The notes: generated by a model not told the origin, from the letters alone. DNA of 64,000 nucleotides from Actinophytocola algeriensis (GCF_014203735.1 NZ_JACHJQ010000011.1:310001-374000); one strand, 5' to 3'; numbered from the stretch's first letter, positions 29,837 through 38,287 are shown. Made by a program: numbers and translations.

Positions 29837-30746
29837 CCGCGACGACCGGGGTCGGCGCCGCCGGTATGGGCCGCCGGCGCCGCACCCTGGTCAGCGACAC
29901 CCCGCCGAGCACCACGACCATGCCCGCGATCACGTGCGGTGTCAGGGTTTCGTCGAGGAACAACGCGCCAAGCAGGACGGACACGACCGGCAGCAGGTAG
30001 CCGACGGTGGCCGCGTTGGTGGGCCCTTCGTCGGTGATGAGCCGGTAGCTGAGGGCGAACGCGAACCCGGTGCCGAAGATCCCGAGGATGAGGACCGCGA
30101 TGGCCGCGTCCCAGCGCAGGTGGATCGGCGCGAACCCGTCGAAGGGCAGGGCGAGCGCCATGAGCCCGGTGGCGGCGAGGATCTGCGACGCGGACAGCGC
30201 GATCGGCGCGACCCCGCGCCCGGACACGAACCTCCCGATGTAGGCGAAGCTGATCGAGTAACAGATCGCGGCGACGAGGATGATCAGCGCGCCCCAGCTC
30301 GCGACCTCCGCCTCCCACGGCGAGAAGATCAGCAGGGTACCGACGAACCCGAGCACGAGCCCGCTGATCTTCGCGGCGGACAGGTCCTGTTCGGACCGCA
30401 GCACGATCGCGATGAGCAGCACCCACAGCGGGGTCGTGGCGTTGAGCACCCCGGCGACCCCGGAGTCGACGGTCTGCTCACCGATACCGAACAGCGTGAA
30501 GGGAATGGCGTTCCCGATCAACGCGGCGACGGTGAGGTGCCCCCACAGCCGCCGGTCGCGCGGCAGCCTGCGCCGACCACCCCAGCAGAGCGTGACGAGC
30601 ACGGCCGCCCCGAGCACGAGCCGCACGAAGGTCATCTGGACCGGCGTGAAACTGGCGAGCCCCATCTTGATCCAGAGAAAACTGGACCCCCAGAACAACG
30701 CCAACAGCCCCATGCGAACGAGCGTCGCACCACCACCACGGATCAC
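29823..30746 (-). CDS. EamA/DMT-family transporter
   Basis: 307 aa from GTG 30746; ATG 30713 and GTG 30755 are alternatives without clear ribosome sites. It has ten hydrophobic segments in two EamA repeats (LLALFWGSSFLWIKMGL; later NAATVGYLLPVVSVLLGALF). Drug/metabolite transporters of this type export amino acids, nucleosides or drugs through the inner membrane; the substrate is unknown. It is transcribed towards the nitroreductase-hemerythrin gene, and both lie between the arms of the 120-bp inverted repeat. Confidence 0.85.
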   Translation of the reverse strand: MIRGGGATLVRMGLLALFWGSSFLWIKMGLASFTPVQMTFVRLVLGAAVLVTLCWGGRRRLPRDRRLWGHLTVAALIGNAIPFTLFGIGEQTVDSGVAGVLNATTPLWVLLIAIVLRSEQDLSAAKISGLVLGFVGTLLIFSPWEAEVASWGALIILVAAICYSISFAYIGRFVSGRGVAPIALSASQILAATGLMALALPFDGFAPIHLRWDAAIAVLILGIFGTGFAFALSYRLITDEGPTNAATVGYLLPVVSVLLGALFLDETLTPHVIAGMVVVLGGVSLTRVRRRRPIPAAPTPVVAVSRP

Positions 30747-30900
30747 GAGACCCACGGTGCACTCGGCGGCCCGGTAGGACAAGCAAATAGAAGCACACTG
30801 ACGCGTTAGCAAAACTGAAAGATCAGAAGAGGTCCCCGGCGATCCCCGAAGCAGCCGGAGCCGGCCCAACCACGCACCCGACCTGCACAAACTCCGCGAA

Positions 30901-31023
30901 CCAGCCGGAACGCAACCCCCACCCTGTCCCGTGGGCGTCCCGCCTTGCCAGTCTACCAGTTGACGGCGGCAGAATCCAGCGCGCGAGCCGAACTGTGGAC
31001 AACTCACCCTGCTGTGGACAACT
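30901..31023 (-). repeat. 120-bp inverted repeat, copy 2
   Basis: Reverse-oriented partner of 28541-28661, including the hairpin core and two TGTGGACAA sites (31013-31022 region and near 30994). It lies in the 376-base gene-free gap between the EamA start and the first kinase stop; outside it that gap shows only AT-poor sequence and a GCGGCCGCC near 31082. The core hairpin keeps pairing between copies through a CCCCC/GGGGG to CCCAC/GTGGG change. Confidence 0.8.
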
Positions 31024-31122
31024 GCCCTCGCGGCGACCGTCGTTGTCGGTGCGCGCCGCTACGCTGGTGATCGGGGGCTGGCGGCCGCCCCAAGCACAAC
31101 AACAGGACCAGGACCGGACGGC

Positions 31123-32709
31123 TCAGCCGTCGTCCTCGTCGTCCTCGTCGGACGCGTTGCCCAGCTTCTTGTAGGAGTCGATCAGCAGCTCGTCGTCCTG
31201 TTCGACAAGCGTCAGCCGGTACTCCTCAGTGGACGTCCGGTCCCGCTTCGTCACGAACTCGAGCGTCGCGTCGACGACGGCGCCCGACGCGGTCGTCGAC
31301 ACCACGTCCACCGACTCCACGGTTTTCCAGAACCGCTTGTACGCCCGCACACCGCCGGACTTCTCCTGCGCGTTCGCCGTCATCATCGCCCACGCCGCGT
31401 CCACGTCGTCCGGGAGCCGGTCGTAGTAGTCCCGGACCGCCGCCTCGTAGTCCTCCGGCGTCGGCTCCTCGGAGGTGGCCGACGTGGCAGAGGTCGCCGA
31501 CGTGGCAGAGGTGGCCGACGGTGATGGCGCCGCGCCGTTGTCGTCGTTGGTGTTCGCCAGCAGGCTCGCCACCAGGATCCCCACCAGCGCCGCCGCGATG
31601 ATCGCCAGCACCGTCAGCACGATCGACCGCACCCGCGAGGCACCCGGGGCCGCCGCGGGCCGCTGCTGCGGCGGGGGCGGCGTCTGCTCCCGCATGATCG
31701 GGCCGCTCGGCACCGGCTCCGCGAACGGGTGCACGTCCAGCCGCGTGCCCTCGTGCGGGGGCGCTGCCACCGGCGGAGGCGGCGCGGACCACCTCGGCGG
31801 GGTGGGCGGCGGGACGGGCGGACGCGCGGGCAGCCGGTTGCCGGCGATCCGGTCGGTTGGCGCCGCGGCGGCGCTGAGCGTCGGCTGCCTGCCGTCGGCG
31901 ACCGCCAGCAGGCTGTCCCTGGTCACGGTCAGCGACGGCCGCTCGGACGGTTCCACCCGCAGCAGCTGCATCAACAGCGCGGTCAGCGGACCGGCCTGCC
32001 TGGGCGGCGTGATCTTGCCCGCCGCCACCGCGTACAGCAGCGCCAGGGTGTTCTCGCTCAGTCCGAACGGGGAGTGGCCCTCGATCGCCGTGTACAGGGT
32101 CGAACCCAGCGAGAAGACGTCCGCCGCGGGCTTGGGGTCCTCGCCCTTCGCGACCTCGGGGGCCAGGTACGCGGGGGTACCGGCGAGCATCCCGGTCGCG
32201 GTGACCGTCACGTCACCGGTGGCGCGGGAGATGCCGAAGTCGGTGATCTTCACTGTGCCGTCGTCGCCGAGCAGCACGTTCGCCGGCTTGATGTCGCGGT
32301 GCACGATGCCCGCGGCGTGTGCGGCGACCAGCGCCGACGCCACCTGCGCGCCGATCCGCGCGACCTCGGTGGGTGGCAGGGTGCCCTGTTCGGTCAACAC
32401 CGTCGCGAGGCTCTTCGACGGCAGGTACTCCATGATCAGCCACGGGTCGCCGTCGTGTTCCGCGACGTCATACACCGTGATGGCGTTGGGATGCGTCAGT
32501 CGTGCCGCGATCCGCCCTTCCCGCATGCATCTTCGGCGCGCCTCCTCGGCCTGCGCGGCCGAGAGACCGGGCTGCAGCAGCAGCTGCTTGACGGCGACCG
32601 TGCGGTGCAACCGCTCGTCGTGCGCCTGCCACACGATGCCCATCGCGCCGCTGCCGATCTGGCGGCCCAGCTGGTATCGCCCGGCGACGAGCGCACCCTC
32701 CGCCGTCAT
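31123..32709 (-). CDS. Membrane Ser/Thr protein kinase with NTF2-like extracytoplasmic domain
   Basis: 528 aa from ATG 32709. Kinase domain 10-270: GSGAMGIVW loop, VAVKQ lysine, catalytic HRDIKPANVLL, ITDFG, and APE in AYLAPE. A Pro-rich linker follows (270-370), then one membrane span (about 372-395, IVLTVLAIIAAALVGILVAS), a linker with four Ser-Ala-Thr repeats encoded by a 15-bp tandem repeat (31480-31530), and an outer domain (YEAAVRDYYDRLPDDVDAAW; AYKRFWKTVESVDVV; ATLEFV). It has no PASTA repeats, unlike PknB. The outer domain resembles those of the two membrane proteins upstream and may sense a ligand. It is second in a kinase pair, 25 bases after the first. Confidence 0.9.
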   Translation of the reverse strand: MTAEGALVAGRYQLGRQIGSGAMGIVWQAHDERLHRTVAVKQLLLQPGLSAAQAEEARRRCMREGRIAARLTHPNAITVYDVAEHDGDPWLIMEYLPSKSLATVLTEQGTLPPTEVARIGAQVASALVAAHAAGIVHRDIKPANVLLGDDGTVKITDFGISRATGDVTVTATGMLAGTPAYLAPEVAKGEDPKPAADVFSLGSTLYTAIEGHSPFGLSENTLALLYAVAAGKITPPRQAGPLTALLMQLLRVEPSERPSLTVTRDSLLAVADGRQPTLSAAAAPTDRIAGNRLPARPPVPPPTPPRWSAPPPPVAAPPHEGTRLDVHPFAEPVPSGPIMREQTPPPPQQRPAAAPGASRVRSIVLTVLAIIAAALVGILVASLLANTNDDNGAAPSPSATSATSATSATSATSEEPTPEDYEAAVRDYYDRLPDDVDAAWAMMTANAQEKSGGVRAYKRFWKTVESVDVVSTTASGAVVDATLEFVTKRDRTSTEEYRLTLVEQDDELLIDSYKKLGNASDEDDEDDG

Positions 32710-32734
32710 GGAGTGACCCCCCGAAAGTGCACCA

Positions 32735-34003
32735 TCAGCCTTCGGCTCCGACCGTCGTGGTCGTCACCGGCGGCTGTGTGGTCGTGGTGGTCGTCGGCTC
32801 CGGCTCTTCCTCGACCGTCGTCGGCTCGGATGACGTGGTCAGCTCTGACGTCGGTACGACCTCACTCGACTGGGTCTGCTTCGTCTGGCTCGGATCGGTC
32901 GTCGGCGTCTCGTTGTTGTCCCGGCCGGACATCAGGAACGCCACCGCCGCGATCACGGCCACCAGCGCCAGCCCGGCACCCACCACGATCGGCGCGCGGG
33001 ACTTCTTCGGCCGAGGAGGCGGCGGGCCCACCCGCGATGCGCGCACGGCCCGGGTCCGGTCGTCGGTGCCGACCATCTGCGTGGCCGAGTCGCCGTAGTA
33101 CCCGTCGTCGTAGTCGTCGTAGTCGTCGATCAGCTCGGTCTGGCGGGTACCCGAGGCCATCGGCAGCGGGACGTCCGGCACCTCACCCATGGCGACCGAA
33201 TGCAGCAGGTCCCTGGTCCGCGACGTCGTCGGCCGCTGCTCCGGCTCGGCCGCGAGCATCGCCACCAGCACACCGGTGAGCGGGCCCGCCAGCTGCGGCG
33301 GGTTGATCCGGCCGGCCGCGACCGCGTGGAGCAGCTGCAGCGTGTTCTCCGTCAGCCCGAACGGCGGCTCGCCCTCGACCGCCGCGTACAGCGTCGAACC
33401 CAGCGAGAACACGTCCGACGCGGGCGTCGGGTCGTTGCCGACCGCGGCCTCCGGCGCCAGGTAGGCGGGCGTGCCGGCGATCATGCCGGTCTTGGTGACC
33501 GTCACGTCGTCGCTGGCCCGCGAGATGCCGAAGTCGGTGATCTTCACGGTGCCGTCGTCGCCGAGCAGGATGTTGCCCGGCTTGACGTCCCGGTGCACGA
33601 TGCCCGCCGCGTGCGCGGCCGCCAGCGCGGCGGCCGACTGGGCGCCGATCCGCGCCACCTCACGGGCGGGGAGCGGGCCGCGCTCCGACATCACCATCGC
33701 GAGGGACTTCGACGGCAGGTACTCCATGATCAGGCAGGGCGCGCCGTCCTCGTCGACCACGTCGAACACCGAGATCGCGTTCGGGTGGTGCAGGCGGGCG
33801 GCGATGCGACCCTCGCGCATGCACCGCGCGACGGCTTCGGCCTGCTCCTCCGGCGGGAGGCCGGGCTGGAGCAGCAGTCTCTTGACGGCGACGGTGCGGT
33901 TCAGTCTCTCGTCGTGCGCCGTCCACACGACGCCCATGGCACCGGTTCCGATGCGGTGCACCAGGCGGTAACGGCCGGCGACCAGGCGACCTTCATCGGT
34001 CAT
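32735..34003 (-). CDS. Membrane Ser/Thr protein kinase, paralogue with short outer tail
   Basis: 422 aa from ATG 34003. The kinase domain is strongly similar to the downstream kinase (GTGAMGVVW, VAVKRLLLQPGLP, HRDVKPGNILL, ITDFGISRA). An acidic Asp/Tyr stretch (DDYDDYDDGYYGD) near 290 could be a phosphorylation or docking site. One membrane span (about 340-358) is followed by a Thr/Pro/Glu tail ending TTTTTTQPPVTTTTVG, without a folded outer domain. It arose with the next gene by tandem duplication; only the partner has the NTF2-like sensor. Confidence 0.9.
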   Translation of the reverse strand: MTDEGRLVAGRYRLVHRIGTGAMGVVWTAHDERLNRTVAVKRLLLQPGLPPEEQAEAVARCMREGRIAARLHHPNAISVFDVVDEDGAPCLIMEYLPSKSLAMVMSERGPLPAREVARIGAQSAAALAAAHAAGIVHRDVKPGNILLGDDGTVKITDFGISRASDDVTVTKTGMIAGTPAYLAPEAAVGNDPTPASDVFSLGSTLYAAVEGEPPFGLTENTLQLLHAVAAGRINPPQLAGPLTGVLVAMLAAEPEQRPTTSRTRDLLHSVAMGEVPDVPLPMASGTRQTELIDDYDDYDDGYYGDSATQMVGTDDRTRAVRASRVGPPPPRPKKSRAPIVVGAGLALVAVIAAVAFLMSGRDNNETPTTDPSQTKQTQSSEVVPTSELTTSSEPTTVEEEPEPTTTTTTQPPVTTTTVGAEG

Positions 34004-34207
34004 CGCGCCGAGTCCCCCCTGCCTGCAGGTGATCGGTGTACATGCCGACTCCGGGATTATTTTGGGAACGGCTGTCTGGCCCCGCGTGCGCCAACCCGCA
34101 CCAGGCTAGGCGTTCACTCTGCGCGCACGAACAGGGACCACATCGTGCACACCGGAAACGTGCTTGGTATTGCGGGCTGAATGAGCAGGGGGTCGCAGGC
34201 TACCGGT

Positions 34208-35080
34208 TCAGTTGCGTTGCGCTGACAGGAGCTGTACCCCGACGATCCGACGGGGGCTTTCCGCGACCGTGAGCAGTTGCTGGATGCGCAGGTGCCCGCC
34301 GCCCAGCAGGCGCATACGCACAGTGGCGAGCACGCCGTCGGCCTGCTGGACCAGCTCGAGCGAGTCGATCGCGACGACCAGCGACCACGACTGGAGGAAC
34401 TCGCCAAGGCTGCTGTTCAGCAGTTCCGGGGACAGGAGCTGGAACGCGGCGGCGGGCGCGCCAGGCAGGTTCTCGTAGAACTCGCGCACCAGTGCCAGGT
34501 CGTTCGCCGGGCCGGCCTCGTCGTCGTCCGTGTTCGCGCTGGCGGTCGTGCCGCCGGGCGGCGCGTGCACGGGCGTGACGGGTGCCGAGGGCGGAGGGGT
34601 CGTGCTCGGCGCGGCGGTCGCCGCACTCGCTCCATCGGTGGGCGGGACCTGCCGCGGCGACTCCGCCGGGACGTAGGCCCTCGGCAGTCCCCGGTCGAGC
34701 CGGTCGGGCAGAAGTGCCTGGTCACCGGTGATCTGGACCGCGGGTCTCACCGCGGACTGCGCGTTCTCGCGTCGCTGTTGGTAGATCATCGACGACACGG
34801 TGACCGCGCCGCACAGCACCACGCCGGCGACACCGATGCTCGCCAGTTTGGCGAACTGGGTGTTCCGTGCGGGCGGTCGCCGGTGCGAGGCCGGGGCGAC
34901 CACCGGGATCGTGTCGGTGATGTCGTCCGGCTCTGCTGGGGAGCTGTCGGTGCAGCGCGCTGGTGACGCCTGTCTGATGAGCAGCTCCGTGACGGTCACC
35001 GAGCCGGCGCGTGCGTGCCGCCGACCGGTCGTCAGTCGGTCCACTGTGTGATGGCCTCCGTGCGTAGCGTTAGGGGCCAC
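34208..35080 (-). CDS. Single-pass membrane protein with NTF2-like outer domain
   Basis: 290 aa from GTG 35080 (GGAG five bases upstream); GTG 34999 is possible. Cytosolic N-terminus of about 75 residues rich in Thr/Arg, a membrane span (about 78-98, LASIGVAGVVLCGAVTVSSM), a Pro/Thr linker, and an outer domain about 190-290 (LALVREFYENLPGAPAAAFQ; EFLQSWSLVVAIDSLELV; VRMRLLG). The domain pattern matches the outer domain of the kinase at 31123. No catalytic residues; possibly a co-sensor or kinase substrate. Confidence 0.75.
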   Translation of the reverse strand: MAPNATHGGHHTVDRLTTGRRHARAGSVTVTELLIRQASPARCTDSSPAEPDDITDTIPVVAPASHRRPPARNTQFAKLASIGVAGVVLCGAVTVSSMIYQQRRENAQSAVRPAVQITGDQALLPDRLDRGLPRAYVPAESPRQVPPTDGASAATAAPSTTPPPSAPVTPVHAPPGGTTASANTDDDEAGPANDLALVREFYENLPGAPAAAFQLLSPELLNSSLGEFLQSWSLVVAIDSLELVQQADGVLATVRMRLLGGGHLRIQQLLTVAESPRRIVGVQLLSAQRN

Positions 35081-35182
35081 TGGTACTCCGGTCCGCTGTC
35101 CTGGCGCTAGTCAATCGAAGTGGATCACCCGAACGGGGTTGCTTGACGGCGGGATCTTCACTCGAATGGAGTATGATCTAGG

Positions 35183-36481
35183 TCACTCTGTAGTGGTTTC
35201 GCCGGTGATCTTCGGGTCGCCACCCCAGGTGAAGGTCAGCTGGCGGTGCTCGACGGTCTCCGTGCCGTCCTTGTGGACGACCTTGACCTTGGACGTGGTG
35301 ATGGCCTCGTTGCGGTCGATGGTGATCTCCTGGACCTCGATCCGCTCGACGCCGTCGTAGCGCGCCGCGATGCCGTCCGCGCCCTCGCGGGCCATGCTGC
35401 CGGTGGTCATCGCGTGCGCGGCCGCCGGGTCGGTGGTGACCAGCTCGAAGTACTCCTGGGTGCGGTCGCCCATCTTCGCCGGGTCGGTCGGCGTCACGGC
35501 GGCGAGACCGACGGTCCGCCGCGTCGGTTCGCTGGGCGTGGTCGGCGGCGGGGTGGTCGCGCCCTCGCTCGGCGGCTCGGTCGGCACGACCGACTCCTCA
35601 CCGGTGGTGCTGCCGATGACCGTGTCCCGAGGCGGGCTGTCCTGGGACGCCGGCGTGGTCGCGTCCCCCGGACCCGGCCTGTCGCTCGGCCTCGATGGCG
35701 TGGCGGTGGTCTGCGCGTCGGACGTCGTCGCCTCGTGGGGCAGCTCGGCCAGCGTCAGCGGTCCGGTCGGATAAGCAGGCAGCGCGTCGATCAGCGCGCC
35801 GTCGTTGACCGGCCTGCTCATCAGCTCGGTCGTGGCGACGGTCAGGCCCAGTGCCACCGCGGCGGACGTGCTGACGGCGAACCAGGCGGCCTTGCGCCAG
35901 CTCCTCGGCGGCGTGACCGAGGCGGGCACGGTGCCGAGGTCGAACTTGCGCAGGCCGGTCACCGGCGCCTCGGGCAGCGCGTACGCGACGGCGCCGGACT
36001 CCGCGTCGGGCGGCTCGCCCATGCTGTGCCGTGCCCCGCGGCCGATGGGCACGGTGTCGGCCATGTCCGGCTCGGCGTGCCGGGGCGGCGGCGCGGGGAC
36101 GTTCCGGCCGACGATGGGCTCCCGCAGGAAGCTCGGCGGGGACTGCGCCGGCCTGGGCGACAGCGGGCCGCGGGGTACGCGGGCCAGGCCCAGCTCGGCG
36201 CGGTGCCGGGGCGCGGGCCACGCGGGTGCGTCGGTCGCCGTCCGGGCCTTCGGCACCTCGGGGTCCGCAGGCCAGCCGGGGCGGCGGGTCAGTACTTCAC
36301 TGGTCGGCCACGCGGACGGCGGGCCCGTGTCCGCCGGCCGGAAGGCGGACACGCCGTCGTACCGCGCGTGGGCCGGGGTGGAGTCGGTGGGGCGCACCGT
36401 CGGCGTCCATGCCGCACCCGTCGCGCCCTGACGGTGCCGCCCATGACGTTGGTCCTGGCTGTACCAGCCCCCGCTTGTCAT
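35183..36481 (-). CDS. Single-pass membrane protein with NTF2-like outer domain, long cytosolic part
   Basis: 432 aa from ATG 36481. A disordered, Arg/Pro-rich cytosolic region of about 195 residues carries Thr-rich stretches suited to Ser/Thr phosphorylation (ADTVPIGRG, SEVLTRRP). A membrane span (about 203-222) is followed by a Pro/Thr linker and an outer domain at about 335-430 (QEYFELVTTDPAAAHAMTTG; YDGVERIEVQEITI; VKVVHKDGTETVEHRQLTFT) of the same type as in the neighbouring kinase and membrane protein. It is likely part of the same signalling locus. Confidence 0.72.
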   Translation of the reverse strand: MTSGGWYSQDQRHGRHRQGATGAAWTPTVRPTDSTPAHARYDGVSAFRPADTGPPSAWPTSEVLTRRPGWPADPEVPKARTATDAPAWPAPRHRAELGLARVPRGPLSPRPAQSPPSFLREPIVGRNVPAPPPRHAEPDMADTVPIGRGARHSMGEPPDAESGAVAYALPEAPVTGLRKFDLGTVPASVTPPRSWRKAAWFAVSTSAAVALGLTVATTELMSRPVNDGALIDALPAYPTGPLTLAELPHEATTSDAQTTATPSRPSDRPGPGDATTPASQDSPPRDTVIGSTTGEESVVPTEPPSEGATTPPPTTPSEPTRRTVGLAAVTPTDPAKMGDRTQEYFELVTTDPAAAHAMTTGSMAREGADGIAARYDGVERIEVQEITIDRNEAITTSKVKVVHKDGTETVEHRQLTFTWGGDPKITGETTTE

Positions 36482-36535
36482 GACTGTGTGACTCCGCTCC
36501 CTCCGGTTCGTGACGCGCTGCGACCGACTGATCAC

Positions 36536-37252
36536 CTAACGGCTGGTGTCGACGAGCTGGAACGCTTCCGCGAGACGGCCCTCATCCAGCCCGAACTGGG
36601 CCGCGGTGGCCGCGTGGTACTGCCGGAGGTCCTGCTCGATGGCCTCGCCCGCGGGACCCGCCTGCGACGAGTGGGAGCGCAGCGCGGCCATCTTCTTGTC
36701 GAACGCGGCGGTGATGTCGACCGGCTGGTTCCGCAGGTGCAACGGCCCGTCGGCCAGCCACAGCTCACGCACGGACCACGGCTCGAGACCCTCATCGTCG
36801 AGGAGCGACCGGTGCGCGTACGGGTTGCGGGCGTCCGGGTACACGGCCGCGAACGCGGCCTCGCCGACCGCGCGGTGGTCGGGGTGCGAGGTGGGCACGA
36901 AGTCCCAGTTGATCTCCGGCGACCAGGTGAGCACCCGGCCGGGGCGCACGCGGCGGATCACCCGGGAGATGTCGCGGCGCAGCTCGAGCGACGCCGTGAC
37001 GGCGCCGTCCGGGTAACCCAGAAAGGTGACGTCCTCGACGCCGACGTGTGCGGCGGCGGCCCGCTGCTCGGCCTCCCGCACCGCTGCCATGCCCGGCGAG
37101 CCGTCACCACTGGCCTCGCCGGACGTGCAGATGCAATAGGAAACCTCGATCCCGGCCGACGTCCACACCGCGACCGTGCCGGCGGCGCCGAAGTCGACGT
37201 CGTCAGGATGTGCGGTGACCACCAGCGCCGACCGAACGTTCGCGGTACTCAC
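36536..37252 (-). CDS. PIG-L family deacetylase (MshB/Mca-like)
   Basis: 238 aa from GTG 37252. Zinc site: AHPDDVDFG near 13-21 and SHPDHRAVGE near 121-130 give the His-Asp-Asp ... His set, and CICTSGEASGD follows strand 2. It hydrolyses an N-acetyl group from a glucosamine-type substrate in the cytoplasm. Actinobacteria have several, including MshB (mycothiol synthesis) and Mca; this copy is shorter than either and probably belongs to the uncharacterised group. It is on the same strand as the chorismate mutase and small membrane gene. Confidence 0.88.
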   Translation of the reverse strand: MSTANVRSALVVTAHPDDVDFGAAGTVAVWTSAGIEVSYCICTSGEASGDGSPGMAAVREAEQRAAAAHVGVEDVTFLGYPDGAVTASLELRRDISRVIRRVRPGRVLTWSPEINWDFVPTSHPDHRAVGEAAFAAVYPDARNPYAHRSLLDDEGLEPWSVRELWLADGPLHLRNQPVDITAAFDKKMAALRSHSSQAGPAGEAIEQDLRQYHAATAAQFGLDEGRLAEAFQLVDTSR

Positions 37253-37348
37253 CCAAGCCAGGGTATGTGGTTGCGGTCGGTGTGAAGGGCTGGGTGCGCA
37301 TGTCCCCAACGTGTCACCCCATCGGGTGGCGTGCGCACGCCCCGCAAC

Positions 37349-37657
37349 CTATTCGCCGGTGCGGTACCGCTGCTGCGTCGACTGGAGCGCCTTCACGGCG
37401 ACCCCGCCCGACCCGGCAGCGAGCAGGATCGCCAGCACGTCGGCGAACCCGGTCCCGTTCGTCAGGATCCACGCGAGCAGCGCGCCGGCGGTGGTGACAC
37501 CGGCGATCGGCCACCGGCTGCGGACGTACTGGGCGACAGGCGTGCCGCCTGCCCGTTTGGCGGCGGCGGAGGTGAGCATCGCGAGGTATCCGGCGTGTCC
37601 GAGGGCAGCCAGGACCGATGCGATGGCGATGAGGACCGCGATCAGGTTGAGCACCAT
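37349..37657 (-). CDS. Small three-helix membrane protein
   Basis: 102 aa from ATG 37657. Hydrophobic segments at about 3-30, 50-68 and 72-90 (GFADVLAILLAAGSGGVAVKA). No family recognised. It lies 62 bases downstream of chorismate mutase on the same strand and may be read from the attenuated promoter. Confidence 0.65.
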   Translation of the reverse strand: MVLNLIAVLIAIASVLAALGHAGYLAMLTSAAAKRAGGTPVAQYVRSRWPIAGVTTAGALLAWILTNGTGFADVLAILLAAGSGGVAVKALQSTQQRYRTGE

Positions 37658-37719
37658 GTCACCAGTGTGCCCGCGTCCGGCACCTCCCGGATCGGTGGGA
37701 ACCCTGAGATTCGCAATGG

Positions 37720-38040
37720 TTATCTGCCGAGCGGTCCCCGGCCGAGCGCGAGCAGGGCCATCGCGATCTTGCGACCCTCCGGACCGAGGTCCCGGTAGCG
37801 CGCGAGCACGTCCATCTCCCGGTTCACCACGATGCGGGTGCCACCCGCGGCCATCCTGGTGGCGCCGATCGTCTGCGAGACCTCGGCCCTGCGTTTGACC
37901 AGCCGCAGGATCTCGGTGTCGAGCCAGTCGATCTCCTTGCGCAGCTCGGCGATGTCGTCGACCGGGGTGCCGGCGGTGTCCTCTGTGCCCGCGGCGTCAG
38001 TGGTGCCGGTGGTGTCGTTCGCGGAGGTGGTGGGGGGCAT
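37720..38040 (-). CDS. Chorismate mutase (AroQ-delta type)
   Basis: 106 aa from ATG 38040 (GAGGAA six bases upstream); ATG 38058 (MSEEHD) is possible. A Thr-rich N-terminal stretch is followed by the helical AroQ core: IAELRKEIDWLDTEILRLVKRRAEVSQTIG with catalytic-site Arg and Lys, then EMDVLARYRDLGPEG and the end LLALGRGPLGR. The C-terminal GRG(P/R)LG is the segment by which actinobacterial mutases dock on DAHP synthase (AroG) to become fully active and feedback-regulated. It makes prephenate for Phe and Tyr. Preceded by a leader-peptide attenuator. It corresponds to Rv0948c next to uvrD1. Confidence 0.93.
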   Translation of the reverse strand: MPPTTSANDTTGTTDAAGTEDTAGTPVDDIAELRKEIDWLDTEILRLVKRRAEVSQTIGATRMAAGGTRIVVNREMDVLARYRDLGPEGRKIAMALLALGRGPLGR

Positions 38041-38084
38041 GTCGTGTTCCTCGCTCATGTGGCGGAATCCCTCTGGCCCCGAGC

Positions 38085-38169
38085 AAAAAGCCCCGGGTCC
38101 GAGGACTCCGGGGCTTCGATGGTCGTTTCGCGCGCTAGACAACCACGGGAGCCGGAGTCCGGGTCCCGT
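38085..38169 (-). promoter_or_regulatory. Transcription attenuator before chorismate mutase
   Basis: On the minus strand: terminator stem AAGCCCCGG (38116-38108) / CCGGGGCTT (38096-38088), extended by an inner GTCC/GGAC pair and followed by five U (38089-38085). Its 5' arm CCGGAGTCC (38111-38103) is perfectly complementary to GGACTCCGG (38160-38152), which gives an antiterminator. That segment is in turn enclosed by ACGGGA/TCCCGT (38169-38164 with 38150-38145), the pause hairpin. The alternatives are mutually exclusive, as in ribosome-mediated attenuators, and the leader peptide covers the pause-hairpin segment. Confidence 0.78.
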
Positions 38170-38197
38170 AAAAAAACACGAAGTTGTGGTCGCGCAC
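38135..38197 (-). CDS. Leader peptide of the Phe/Tyr attenuator
   Basis: 20 aa: VRDHNFVFFY followed by GTRTPAPVVV, GTG 38197 to TAG 38137-38135. Three Phe and one Tyr codon within six positions (F-V-F-F-Y) precede the pause hairpin. There is no ribosome site; the GTG lies about where transcription should start from the promoter at 38205-38234, so the leader is probably leaderless. Stalling at Phe/Tyr codons would free the antiterminator and allow chorismate mutase expression. Confidence 0.7.
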   Translation of the reverse strand: MRDHNFVFFYGTRTPAPVVV

Positions 38198-38204
38198 GTC
38201 ATCG

Positions 38205-38234
38205 ATTCTGCACTGCCCGCCATGAACCTGTCCA
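38205..38234 (-). promoter_or_regulatory. Promoter of the chorismate mutase leader
   Basis: Minus strand TGGACA (38234-38229), 18 bases, CAGAAT (38210-38205). This puts +1 near 38197-38199, at the leader GTG. Confidence 0.5.
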
Positions 38235-38287
38235 CCCGGCCCGTCATGCGCCTCGTTGTCGGTGGGGGCCGGTAACGTGGACGCATC

